Shown here in pieces: positions 33,281 to 44,186 of a stretch of DNA of 64,000 bases; position 1 is the stretch's first letter; every line of letters starts with the position of its first letter. A program made the translations under genes and the position numbers. Below the pieces are notes generated by a model. That model saw only the letters and a program-made list of their open reading frames with translations, made no database searches and was not told where the DNA came from. The stretch is from Dichomitus squalens LYAD-421 SS1 (taxonomy: Eukaryota > Basidiomycota > Agaricomycetes > Polyporales > Polyporaceae): NCBI RefSeq assembly GCF_000275845.1, contig NW_006766894.1, positions 15,211 to 79,210 on the forward strand, written 5' to 3'.

Positions 33281-35939
33281 ATGGCGGAAATAGTAGGCAA
33301 GGAGGCATTGCCTTTCATTCCGGACGACTTGTCGCTCCCTCAGTTCTTGCTGGACGTACATCACCCGAGTCGTCCCGTGCGCACGAAACCTCAGGCATGG
33401 TTTATCGAAGAGACTAGCGGCAGAGAGATCGGTTTAGACGAGGTGGGTCTGATATGGCTAGAATTCGTACCTTTATGCTCTTCCGTTGAGATGTTTTCCC
33501 AGATTCGCGCGCGGACCCACGGTCTGGCGAACGCCTTGAAAATTCGTTGGAACATTGGTTAGTATGGTGCTGCTCATTATCCCCCCTCTGTTACTTATAT
33601 TCATATTCGATGACTACTACAGGCCAAGACGACGTAGGCACGTGAGCCGGTTACGGGAACAAGGTTGTGGCGTTGACTCGTCCTTGCAGCTTGTCTATTC
33701 AGCCCAAATCACGTCGGTGCGGTTAGCGCCCTTTGACCTCATGAACCATGCTCATCATCGCTCGTAGACTACCCGGTCATCATCTGGTATGCCCATACTA
33801 CTGAGGGCGAAGAGACAAAGTTACAATGACCTTTCTGTACTTCAGGGCCATTCACCGCTTGGATGGCGTCGTCACGTACGGGAATCTCATTTCTTGCACC
33901 ACATAACTAATCCGATCATTTAGGACGGCTAATCCGATGTACACATCGGAGGAATTGGGGTACCAGCTTCAGTTGACCAAGACTCGTTTGTTGTTCGTCC
34001 ATCCCTTGGCGCTCAACGCTGCGCTTGATGCGGCACGGGCAGCCGGCCTTCCCCAGGATCGCATCGTGCTTCTCGAACCACTTCCGTCCTCTTCGTGTGT
34101 GAATGTACACGACCTCGTGAAGTTCGGCCTGCGAGAGCGACAAGCGTACCGCGAGCGCCAGCTGGAGCCGGGAGAGGCGCGGACTAAGCTCGCCTTACTG
34201 CTGTTTTCAAGTGGGACCACAGGGAAACCGAAGGTATGACCACCCTATCGCTCCCAGGTTTGCACTCACAACTGAGCATTATATAGGCGGTGATGATCTC
34301 GCACTATGCGCTCATCGCCAATATGTTGCAAGTGACCCAGTACGTAAAACCTAATGACGAGAGTGTGCCTCTAGAGCAAAAGCGATACCGTGCCGGAGAC
34401 GTGGTGTTAGGAGGTACGCTAGTATCGCAAGGACTGTCTCGGAAGCCCGCTGACAATCACTGCGCCGAAGCGCTACCCATGTTTCGTGAGCGTGCCGCGG
34501 TGCCTTGCGTTTGCCAGCTATTCAATGATCGCGTTCTCCCGAACTAGATGCGTACGGCTTGATCATGATCACCTTCACCGGGATGTTCCTTGGGGTATGC
34601 CTTTTACCCGTTGGGATACTGGCACCTCTCTCACCTATCATTCAGGCCACTGTGATCGTATCGCCGAAGTTCTCGCTCGAGCGTATGTTGCTGAGCATTC
34701 AGCAACATCGAGTGACGCATCTATAGTGAGACCGCAATACTTCCCGGGAGGAGCTCATCTTCACGCTAGCTACGTCTCATCCCCATAGTCTTGTCCCACC
34801 TCAAGCCATCCTGATCTGCAAGGTAAGATCGTGCTATGGTTGCTGCTAGTGCCGTTTTACAAGAAGCTTGCGAGCAGAGCCCTATCGTGAAGGGCTACGA
34901 TCTGAGCTCCATTCGCTTTGTCGGCTGCGGCGCTGCCCCCGTCAGCCCTGAGCTTACCGAACAACTTTCGAGAACGATGCCGGACCCGAATGCTCTCATT
35001 GGACAAGCATATGGTGCGTGTCGTCGATCATCAACTCCAGCTACTGATGCCCTGCATCTTCACTTTTACTTGGATGATAGGTATGACGGAGACGGCGACT
35101 ATGATCACGATGCCACAACTCGACAAGCGCACCGGCACTCCGGGATCCGCCGGCTTCCTCCTCCCAGGCATATCAGCGCGTGTCGTAAAAGCGGACGGCT
35201 CGCTAGCACAGTTTGGTGAGCTTGGTGAACTGCTATTGAGGAGTCCTGCTATGGCTCTAGGTTATTACAATAATCCGACTGCGTAAGCCATCATGCTCAT
35301 CGCGACTGTGACATCGGTTCACTGAAGAATGATCACACAGAACGGCAGAGACATTCGTAGACGGGTACGGTTTGCTGTGTTTCTGGCTAACAATCTGTCT
35401 GATTATCTCATGTGGCTCGCAAGCTGGCTTCGGACCGGTGACGAAGTGAAGATTGACGAACGCGGGGAGGTCTTCGTTGTTGACCGAATCAAGGAGCTCA
35501 TCAAAGTGCGCGCGTTCCAAGTTGCGCCATCTGAGCTCGAGGGCCTTCTGTTCGACCATCCGGACGTTTCGGATGTTTGCGTTGTCGCCATCCCAGACGA
35601 CTACAGCGGAGAGTTACCTTTCGCATTCATCGTGCTACGCCCGGACATCCAAGCGCGTGTCAAGGGTGATCTACAAGAGCCGACGAAAGTCAAAGAAGGC
35701 CTCATGAAGGTATATGGCGTAACGGTGAAACGTTTAGGCACCACAGCACGCTAACCGGGGTCCATTTGTAGTATGTCTCTGACCACAAGACCCATTTCAA
35801 GTGGCTCGCAGGTGTGGAATTCATCGACGCGATCCCGAAGAACCCCAGCGGAAAGCTCTTACGTCGTGTTCTCCGGGAACAAGCAAGAAGCATGCTAAAG
35901 AGCGGACAGCTGTCTATTGTTGCGAAAGCGAAGCTGTAG
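33281..35939 (+). CDS. 4-coumarate-CoA-ligase-like acyl-CoA synthetase, peroxisomal
   Basis: Seventeen exons: 33281-33442, 33503-33557, 33623-33637, 33690-33716, 33768-33786, 33846-33875, 33924-34233, 34287-34413, 34471-34485, 34548-34594, 34646-34725, 34789-34822, 34878-35013, 35081-35282, 35341-35364, 35424-35709, 35772-35939; 578 residues. It adenylates a carboxylic acid and transfers it to CoA. Diagnostic motifs are intact: LLFSSGTTGKPK (residues about 195-206), LPMFHAYGL, YGMTETAT near 353, WLRTGDEVKIDERG, DRIKELIK and IPKNPSGKLLRR with the catalytic Lys. The protein ends in AKL, a canonical PTS1, so it should be peroxisomal. Exons of 15, 27, 19, 30 and 15 nt are unusually small. The third intron (33638-33689) starts GC, not GT. 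Exact acid substrate (phenylpropanoid, fatty or other aryl acid) is unknown. Confidence 0.93.
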
Positions 35940-36124
35940 TTTGGGGATGGAATATACGTAGCATTGACTGCTATTCTCGTAGCGGTCCTCATCTCGCGAT
36001 CTGGTTCCACATAAATACGAATCCGCAGGCGCTGCATGTGGAGCTTGATACTGACCAGTTGGGATCTATGTCTACCTCCTTGCCAAAGCGAAGAGTGGGG
36101 AGTCAGGACCGTTGCCGATACTCT

Positions 36125-38205
36125 CTATGCGGACGAGAACGGAAGCTTCTCCAACATCTGCCGGTCGTGATCCTTCAGCATGATCTCATACCGATCCATC
36201 CCAGGGGCCCAGTCCTTCAATTGCGCGTTCATTGTTGTCGGGTACCTGTCTTTGCCATGTATCCCAGCCCAGTCGAAGTCGACAAGTTTTGCGCGCATTC
36301 CTCCAGACTCTGTCGGGACACACATGATATTCGGCAGCCGCAAATCGCCGAATACCAAGTCCTTCTCATGCAGGGCCCCGATGGCCTTCTGAACGTCGGC
36401 CCAGACAGGATGAGGGATCTGCTCGCACAACTCGATCATGTTCCAAGCTGTCTTTCCGGAGACGAACTCCATCACGACCATGTAGAGGTCTCCGAGCACG
36501 GGTCGGCACGCGTACAGAATGGGAGCGAGACCTTGCTTCGCGAGGAGTTCGTGGGCCGCGACACCGTACCGCGCGGTGAACTTGACGGCGACCTCGACAC
36601 TGGTGCCCACGGACGACGACTCTACAGCTCCCGACGCCGCCGGGACTTGCAATGTGGCAATGTACATCGCCGATCGTACTTCGTCCTCGTTGCGAGGATG
36701 GATGTAGCGGCGGCCTGTCCGAGACAAACGACATTTGAACGCCAGCACCGGGAGCGGTGTACCATCGAGGGGGGTAGGGGACGGGAATAGATGCTCAATG
36801 CTGACCCCAAGGGGCCGATGGGTCGCTAGTGAGGTATGAAAGTCCCGAATTGACTTGGTGGCGAGTTGAACAGCTCTGAAAGCCTTTGCCAACCGCAATA
36901 CGTCCTTGTGCCCATGGAAACTCAGGTACAACTTCTGGGAGTATGATCGTCCATGGTAGACGTCACCGCCAATGGACACGACGCTCCCAAATTCGATGAA
37001 GTGGCCCATCAGTCCGATGACGACCGCAGGATGGTTAGTCAGTGTCTGCCGCCTACGAGTAAACTTACAAACAGGTTAACAAGACCTAAGAACGGCAAAG
37101 CCGTTGGATCACGCCGAACATACCGCATTGCTCCCAACAACCCTTGCATATGATACCACCGCTTCTACGAAAGCATCACCACCAATTCCGAATTCGTTAT
37201 TGTTCTCCTGGATCATTGACAGGCACGGGTGATACCACATGATGTCGGGTTTGGCTCCTTCGAACAAAATGACTTGTGGCTCTCCACCCGGGCCCGCTAG
37301 GCTGTCGATGATGTCTTTGAGCTCCTGCAACCGGATGTCCTCAGAGTCGTAGATAGCCAGACTCTTGTCAATGAACCGATGCACGTCGTAGAGAAAGTCA
37401 GCATCGATAGTCAGCTCGTCCCATTTCTCGTCTAGATGGCTCAGGTGATAGTCTAGCTTGGCTAAAGCGGAGTGGAAGAGGACAGGAGGCGGTCCATAGT
37501 TGTATGCCGGGCGTCCACCATGGACAAAAGCGGCATTGCCGCAAAAAATCCGCCGAAGCCCTGAAGCATCAATGACAGCCTCCGAAGGCGATGGAGCTTG
37601 CGCCATGAGCCCCTGGACCCTGAGACGAGAAGCTGGTAGACATGCGGGGATTAGATCATGTTGCACGCGGGAAAGGGCAGGTTAGTAACGCACTATGTAG
37701 GACACGGCCTGGTGTGAAACGCAATTCGCCAACAGTATCGAGATCTTCAAGAACTAGTGGCCACGTCAGTGTATCATGAGTTCCACGGTATATAGGGGGA
37801 ATTGCGCACCATGAGAGGTTACGATGAGTATATCAATGTGCCGCCTCGAGGGAGCATCCGGGAATTCCGTGTCAACAGGGAGATGCGGTCCGCCTGTTGA
37901 TCTTCATCGTCGAGGGCGGCGTAATTCTCATTGAGCCACCCCCGGGCGCGCTCATATAGGGTTGGAGAGGGCTTAAGAGGGAGACCTTGTGGCTGTTATA
38001 GATGTAAGAGGAGTGCCATTCACAGCTGTCGTACACATACCTTGAGGAGACAGAAGGACTCGGAGGGGCTGACGGGGATTTTGGTATTAGTGTTCCGGAT
38101 CAAATCTTGGATGAGGACAGTGAGAGGATCCTTGCAATACGCAATGGAGTAAACTCTTTTGGACCGGTCTGGGGCTGGGTAGTATAGAGTGAATACGTTC
38201 GTCAT
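36125..38205 (-). CDS. Fungal protein-kinase-like protein with possible Crinkler-type header
   Basis: The kinase part is minus-strand exons 37632-37124 and 37045-36125, about 467 residues from the internal ATG at 37606. It has VEVAVKFTARYG (beta-3 Lys), HELLAKQGLAP, LYMVVMEFVSGK, LHEKDLVFGDLRLPNIM (catalytic Asp and Asn kept) and AKLVDFDWAG (metal-binding Asp, DFD for DFG). It therefore looks catalytically competent, as in the basidiomycete FunK1-type group. Upstream exons 38205-38041, 37992-37823 and 37753-37694 form a second block starting MTNVFTLYYPAPDRSK and ending MLPRGGTLIYSS. In size and pattern this resembles the ubiquitin-like N-terminal header of Crinkler (CRN) proteins. Phases agree at every junction except 37823/37753, which is one nucleotide off. 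Either a frameshift separates header and kinase, or an unusual splice is used. The CRN reading is inference. Confidence 0.65.
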
Positions 38206-38269
38206 GGTGGTGGCAGCGGCGTTGAGGCCTGAGGACTCTTTCAAGTTGCAAGTGAACACTGCGTCCCAA

Positions 38270-39567
38270 CAAGCGCAAACACAACTCGCTGGTGCCGCGA
38301 GATATGCACCACTGATCCATATGCGATGGCCCAGGTGCGCTGAGCGCGCTCTAGATCTGTCTGCTCTCGCTACGATCGACGTATCGTTTCCAAATAGACC
38401 GCCGTTACAAAGGAACATCGAGCTGCTCAAACTTCATCTTGGTCGACTTCGGTCACTGCAATTTGTACTTGTTCAACTCTCTTTGAAGTCCGATGCCATG
38501 GCTCTTCTTCAACACGACATCACTATGCCTGCCCTGGAGACTCTTGAGTTCCCTGTTCTCTGGAGAATGCGTCGACAGCCGAGACATCCAGCAGCTCACA
38601 GTCACTCACGGACTCGCTGGTCTTTGGCCCCGACGACATCCAGCTATATGCTCGTCTCCGCAAGCTTTCTCTCAGATACTGTGTCTGTCGCTTCTCCTGT
38701 GAGCATTCTCTGGACGCTCTGGCAGCAAGCCCACACCTTGAGACTCTCGAACTGATCGCGATCCTGCAGCGCATTCTCGGAGACTGGGTACATCATTCTG
38801 CATAAGCTGGGAGCCGCTACCTCTTCAGCACCTCAAGTCACTGGAACTGATCGACCACCTTTCCGTGTACACGTCTCGTTTCCTATCCTACCTCCGGCTC
38901 TCGTCTCCCGCATCCACATGGTTCCACAGCGCTCTCGGAGATGTGACCGAGGACGATAACATCGCGGAAACTCCAGTTGCGGCCATGTTGCTTCTGGACC
39001 CATGGACGGTCCTACCTCGTTTTTCGATGGTGAGAGATGTGTCTGTCCATGTCCACGAAGGGGATTACTCTCTCTGCGGTTCAGTAGGGCCTCGTGAAAG
39101 CTTGCAATGGCCCGTAACTCTCCTCGTCCAGTCCTCACGGCGAATCGGGCACTGGCACGACTCATTCATCCACCTCGCTGCACTGGGCATAATCGGAGAC
39201 TGTGCGCGCGTCGAGGACGACCTCTGGGCGCAGGTTTTCAGTCGGAATCCACCGTTGGAGACGCTTAGCGTGAGCATGGATGGGACTGAGGCGGTGGTCG
39301 GGCCTCATGGATGCACCTCCCGCGGCTGGCTCAATCGTTCCATATCCTCACCTCAAATCGGTCGAAGTGATTGGACCATTCTACGGGGAAACGCTCGACG
39401 TGATCCTTCTGTGCCTCCGGGTCCGTGCTACGAACGGCTGCCGGTTGGCTACCATCAGTCTGGACATATGGGGCGAACGCCCGGAGTATGCGCTCATGGA
39501 CTGGAAATACGTGCCCCAGTTCGAAGAATTGGTGGGAAGGATCAACACATCGGACCCTCGTGAGTGA
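38270..39567 (+). pseudogene. Frameshifted F-box/LRR-like relic
   Basis: Leucine-rich coding fragments follow one another in the order expected of one gene but in changing frames. They run from LKLHLGRLRSLQFVLVQLSL to MPALETLEFPVLW (to about 38560); then LYARLRKLSLRYCVCRF and SPHLETLELIAILQRI (to about 38790); then LPLQHLKSLELIDHLS onwards to NPPLETLSVSMDG (to about 39290); then YPHLKSVEVIGPFYGE to the stop at 39567. No introns with acceptable donors and acceptors reconcile the three shifts, and no F-box is found at the 5' end. This looks like a 5'-truncated, decayed member of the F-box/LRR family common in these genomes. Confidence 0.6.
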
Positions 39568-39795
39568 TCGTATGCTCTCCCGTCTGCCACAAACCAGTAA
39601 TTGTGCTCTTTAGCTTGACGACTACAGCATTACACCAGTCGGCACTGACCTTAATGTGTCGACCGCAGGCCACCCGCTCCGGAGAACGCAAGAGGTTAAT
39701 AATGCTACTGCGTCAGAGGGCGAGAGACACATAGATTACAGTTTTCTAACCGTCTTGCCGCCACCGCTGAGAGTTGCTATAATCGTCGGCAATGT

Positions 39796-40133
39796 GGTAC
39801 GACGTCAACACTGGCAAACAGGAGGCGTCGTCGGCGAACTTCGCGCGTTCGGTAGTCGGGCCCCATCTCGCTCAGGTGCATTTCACAATATGATGTCCTT
39901 GCCTCGAGTTGCTGATTTGATTGCCTCAGCTTGCCTTGCAAGCCACTCCAAACACGACATTTCCCAGTTCGGGCTCAACAGGCGGGCCTATCGGACCAAG
40001 CAACAGCCCAGCCTCCCCCAAGCCGAGAAAGTCGGGTTCTCCAGCCACAAAGGAATACGGAGGGGCGGTTTTTACGTTTACGTTGCTTTCTTTTTTACGT
40101 ACCACCATCTGTCTAACCCATACTATGCTGTAA
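39796..40133 (+). repeat. Detached 3'-end copy of the glutaminase gene
   Basis: This 338-bp segment is nearly identical, in inverted orientation, to 58261-58600, the last two exons and intron of the broken glutaminase gene. It encodes WYDVNTGKQEASSANFAR and then, after the intron, a Ser/Pro-rich tail with a hydrophobic end. Similarity starts inside the penultimate exon and stops at the stop codon. Unlike the 58-kb copy, this one keeps the reading frame across the intron (CTTGCCTTGC rather than CTTGCCCTTGC). There is no upstream glutaminase sequence, so it is a gene fragment and not a gene. Confidence 0.8.
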
Positions 40134-40213
40134 CCGACGTCTGTGTAAGATGGATTGGTATATACAGAAGTACAATAGTCTACAGGCGTGCACCCCATTG
40201 GGGGATTTCGTCT

Positions 40214-43200
40214 TCATCTTAGAAGCACCTTCGTGTTGCTCAAGCCGCCTATGGTGAAGAGCCCATAGACGTCCGGCGTCATGGCTATCGCATGTGCCCT
40301 AGGCTCTACCGCTCCGCCGGCATCGCTCGAACACCAGAACTCCACGGACGCGACGTAGTCGCATTTCACTGCACTGTTCCCAACCCCTTCCCCTTGGGCA
40401 CTTCCGGTACGAAGCGCTACTGCAGCGCACGCGATGATCCTCGAGTCTCTCGGCAACTTGTCATGAATGAAGATGAGGCCGTCCACGGACAGAGGGAGAC
40501 CAGATACCCCTGAACGGTAATGGTCCGCGGGCATGCTGAAGATCGCCTCGTAGATGCACGCTGAGCCCTGCTGGATGATCGCGATTTTGAAGCCCTCTTG
40601 TAGGCCCTGGGCGCAGAAGGGAGGTATCGCCACGGAGGATTCGAATCGGGCAAAGGAGTAATCCGCAGAGAGACCTTCGCTCGTGCATACTGCTGTGTCG
40701 TTTGTGCCTCCAACGGGCTCATGCGCGCCCGTGAAGCTGAGCGGGGCCCATCGGAACTCAGGAAGGTTGAGCCGCGATGTGTGGAGCATCGGCAGGCGCC
40801 GTGGGAGGTCGCGGAGCTTCTGCAGGGTCGCTCTCATCCGCTGTTCTGCGGCATCCGGACCATTGAGGGAAAGGAGTGCGTCCACGTCAATGGGAAGTAG
40901 GCCGGAAAGCGATATAATCTCGTCTTCACGTTTCGTCACGGTCCGCAAGCGGAGGAGGTCGGTGACCTCGTCGATCGTGCACCATCCATCAAGGCTGTCC
41001 TTATGAGCAGAGCGGAGCGTGATGACGGGAAAGCATGAGCGGTAGAGGGAGGCAGGGTTGAACGCATGAGCCTCGAGGCCATTGGGGATATGACCGTCGC
41101 CGGTGTCGAGGGCCACCTTGCCTGAGCCGGACGGGCGAGGTACGGACGAGTCCTTTCCGTTGATGCCCCGTAGTTGATCAGTCACATCGGCCAATCCGTC
41201 GGCATACTCGAAAGAAAGCCTTTTCGCCAAGACGGCCTCCTGCGCCGTCCAGACACGCCTCGCCCACCCCGACATGACGATCCGAAACAAGTTCTCCTCC
41301 CACGGCTTGTTCTTTGCGCACCGCGCGCGGACGCACTCATCGAGGACGAGCACCTTCGCAGCTTCTCTATACGTCTTCGGAAGCAGCTTGAGCGCGCGCG
41401 TACGCAGCGCGGCCTCGCGGGGCACGCAGAGCGAGTCCATCCAGAAATCGCCTGTCCCCGGGACGATCTGCTTCACGAGCTCGGCCAGGCGGGCGATTTG
41501 ACAGGCGGGCAGACCGACCTCGGTGGTGCTCCCGAGGCCGTCGGCCCAGACGTGAGAAATCGCGACGTACTGTCCGTCGGCAGCGGGGCGCACGCGCAGC
41601 TGCATCCCGTCCCAATGAACGACAGGTACCACATTCGGGCCGCCGTTGGAAGAGGAGAGGAGTTTCGCGATGTCTTGGAGGGGAGGCGCGGCGTTCGCGC
41701 AATGGCATGTCGGGTCGACGTGGCGGACAGAGTAGGTCGTGAGGTCGATTGTGTACAACGCGCACCCGGCTTCTGTGCACTTGCTGTGCTCGTCCTCAGC
41801 TTTGCGAACGAATGGTTTCCCCCGGACGATGTGGGAGAGCAGCGCGAGCTCATTGATGCTCGCGAGGAAGCGCTTCGAAACGGAGTACGGACACCAGCCC
41901 GCAGACAGCATGACGCGCCTACACATCTCTTTAGGGTGCTGGTGGAAGTAGCGCGTCGTGTCGTGAAGCTGCTTCGAGATGTTCTGCATTTCTGGTACGT
42001 CGCGCCAGATGGACAGGGCGCAGTTGAACAGCATCCCGATGGCAAGCGCCAGAGCGCCAAGGATGTCGACTTGGGCGTCGAGAGAGAAGCCGGCGCGAAG
42101 CATGAGGCTGGTACCCTGGAGTCCTTCCTCATCGAGGGCAGCGAGCACTTGGTTCAGGACCGGCACGAGCTCGCAGCCTCGTCGATGATGAGCTTCCGGG
42201 TCGAATGCTCCTCGGTGCATGAAATCTTGCATATAGTGGTGCCACTTGAAGAGGAAGCTGGAAAGGCGGGCACCGGAAACCACTCGCGTGCCTCCACCCG
42301 TCCCCGGCGAAAGGATATCGGTTTCGGACACCTTGATGCGGGTCACGATCTCGGTGAGGCCGAACGTCATTGCTCCAAGCCATAGGGCCGCGTCGTCGCG
42401 AAGAGTAGGAGTCGTACTCGTGCGACGCAGCTTCACATAGCTGGACAACGTGGAAGCGAAGGGATAATCGTCGTGGGTGCTGCCAAGCCAAGGGATGTCC
42501 AGAGGATTACCGTACTGCGTTCTCCAGGTCTGAAGCTTGGGATGATTTTCGCCCATTGACTTGATTTCGGAAGACAAGGGAACCTTGGCGAGCTCTGACG
42601 ACACCAGGAGACATGCGTACGTAAACCTAGACCACCCGCAAAGAACGCGACAGGGGGACGCACCTGAAGCCTGCTCGAGTCGCGGCTTGTCGTCTTCTGA
42701 GGCCCTACTCCAAGGCATAGGAGATGACTTCATCTCACGCCGTGCACGGCATTCGTACTCCCACATGGGCCGCAGGAAGTCCAACAAAGCAGCCTGGTAC
42801 AGCTCCATATGTCGTGCAGCCCCATGAGCGCGCCCCCGCACGCTATCCGTCGCGAAATATTGAACGCCAGATGGGGCCGCACGACGGCTTTCGCGGACGA
42901 CATGGAGCAAGCCAAAGAGGATGAAATCGAGCGTAGAGCTGGCAGAAAGGCCGACGTCCACGCTGTCGATCGACTCCTCGGGGAGACTGTACCTATCCGC
43001 GAGGAGATTGACAAGGGTACCGAAGGACGGATGCTGCTGCGATAAGGGTCTCCACGTGGCGAATACAGAGTTCGTTAGGGATGAAGGGGAATGGGTGGAA
43101 CGGATGTAGTCGATGAGCGATTGGTAGAGATGGAAGTGGGGATGGGACGGATCGACGAAAAACTCGAGCGAATTGGGTACAAGCTGGGTCCATGCCAGGC

Positions 43201-43264
43201 GTAGAGGACTTGTAGAGTGTTCATTCTTGGAGGACGTGCCCTCTTTCGATGCAGCCTTGCTCAT
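40214..43264 (-). CDS. HET-domain (heterokaryon incompatibility) protein
   Basis: A single frame of 1016 residues, or 993 if a 69-nt in-frame intron (42663-42595, GTGCGT donor, CGTCAG acceptor) is removed. The centre, from about residue 560, carries the HET signature: YVAISHVWADGLGST (the 'Y.ALSHVWG' block), then FWMDSLCVP ('WID.lCI'), ALKLLPKTYREAAKVLVLD ('i..iY..A..ViV.ld') and WARRVWTAQEAVLAKRL ('W..R.WtlQE'). HET proteins trigger cell death or growth arrest on non-self contact. The N-terminal 550 residues are helical without a recognised recognition domain (no NACHT, WD40 or ankyrin repeats seen), and the C-terminal 300 residues are unassigned. This is the large basidiomycete-type architecture. 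Partner unknown. Confidence 0.9.
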   Translation of the reverse strand: MSKAASKEGTSSKNEHSTSPLRLAWTQLVPNSLEFFVDPSHPHFHLYQSLIDYIRSTHSPSSLTNSVFATWRPLSQQHPSFGTLVNLLADRYSLPEESIDSVDVGLSASSTLDFILFGLLHVVRESRRAAPSGVQYFATDSVRGRAHGAARHMELYQAALLDFLRPMWEYECRARREMKSSPMPWSRASEDDKPRLEQASGASPCRVLCGWSRFTYACLLVSSELAKVPLSSEIKSMGENHPKLQTWRTQYGNPLDIPWLGSTHDDYPFASTLSSYVKLRRTSTTPTLRDDAALWLGAMTFGLTEIVTRIKVSETDILSPGTGGGTRVVSGARLSSFLFKWHHYMQDFMHRGAFDPEAHHRRGCELVPVLNQVLAALDEEGLQGTSLMLRAGFSLDAQVDILGALALAIGMLFNCALSIWRDVPEMQNISKQLHDTTRYFHQHPKEMCRRVMLSAGWCPYSVSKRFLASINELALLSHIVRGKPFVRKAEDEHSKCTEAGCALYTIDLTTYSVRHVDPTCHCANAAPPLQDIAKLLSSSNGGPNVVPVVHWDGMQLRVRPAADGQYVAISHVWADGLGSTTEVGLPACQIARLAELVKQIVPGTGDFWMDSLCVPREAALRTRALKLLPKTYREAAKVLVLDECVRARCAKNKPWEENLFRIVMSGWARRVWTAQEAVLAKRLSFEYADGLADVTDQLRGINGKDSSVPRPSGSGKVALDTGDGHIPNGLEAHAFNPASLYRSCFPVITLRSAHKDSLDGWCTIDEVTDLLRLRTVTKREDEIISLSGLLPIDVDALLSLNGPDAAEQRMRATLQKLRDLPRRLPMLHTSRLNLPEFRWAPLSFTGAHEPVGGTNDTAVCTSEGLSADYSFARFESSVAIPPFCAQGLQEGFKIAIIQQGSACIYEAIFSMPADHYRSGVSGLPLSVDGLIFIHDKLPRDSRIIACAAVALRTGSAQGEGVGNSAVKCDYVASVEFWCSSDAGGAVEPRAHAIAMTPDVYGLFTIGGLSNTKVLLR

Positions 43265-44186
43265 AGGCCCAGCTCGCTCATCTTTGGGGGGAAGAGGAGG
43301 GAGCTTGCTTGATCTGGAATATTGCTCAGACGAACCAAAGACATTTCACGCGGTACAGCGATTCCCACTTACTTTTGAGGTTCTTGTACATGATCAATAT
43401 CAGCATCTCCGCATGCTATACGATGGAAGACCGTAGAGAACTTCCTCCCGAGAGCATGAAAAGGCATCTTTACCTCGCCGAGTAGGAGATAGCTATGAAG
43501 TCCAATCGAACAGAAGGCAGGGGGTCCGGGGGAGGGAAGGAATGAGACGGAGAGAGGGCACAGAGTGACATCCCTTGCCAGTAGGCTCTTATACAGTGTG
43601 GACACTGCGCGACTCGAGGGGTACGGAAAAAGAGCTTAATTTACTGCGATAGACTCTTACCACTGAAAGTGTCTTGTCAGACATTGCTGCACGGGGCGTG
43701 TCGTCAGCATTTCAATGAACTTGCTGCCTGGCGTCTGACACGAGAACATAGCGCACACGGGCTAGCCGCAAGTTCCCTGACCAATGGTTTGTGGTGCGAC
43801 TGCGGAAACAGCAGGGAACCGCGTTTTCCATGGACAAGAATCTGGATTGGGTTTGTTGATAATGTTCACGTTCGGAGCATCCCGTCGAGAGCAGATATCG
43901 CGCAGTCGTCGATCTGGCCCAGAATGGTGAGCCATGTCTCGGGTGATTTTCATATACCGCCCCCTGTGCAAACTAGTTCAGCAATATACACTCATGAAAT
44001 TGATGCATCACTCACATACATGTTCCAGACGAGCGCCACGACGGCGGACATGATGGCAACTCCAAGGCAGCACACGGGCGGACGTCAGCGCGTCGCGTCG
44101 CGCCTCGGGGCGCACGTGCGCAGCGGTGGCTGAAACTGGCCTTGACTCGACCTGGAGTACCTTCAAGTTGCCTCGATACCACTACC
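43265..44186. other. Divergent intergenic region
   Basis: This 0.9-kb spacer lies between the HET gene (minus) and threonine synthase (plus). A minus-strand TATAAG-like element lies near 43590. No additional gene was supported. Confidence 0.4.

Noticed and set aside
35801..36790. 329-codon plus-strand frame
   Set aside because: It runs out of the last exon of the acyl-CoA ligase and across the antisense of the kinase-like gene, with no motif.
41174..42385. 403-codon plus-strand frame
   Set aside because: Antisense of the HET-domain gene; a by-product of GC-rich codon usage.
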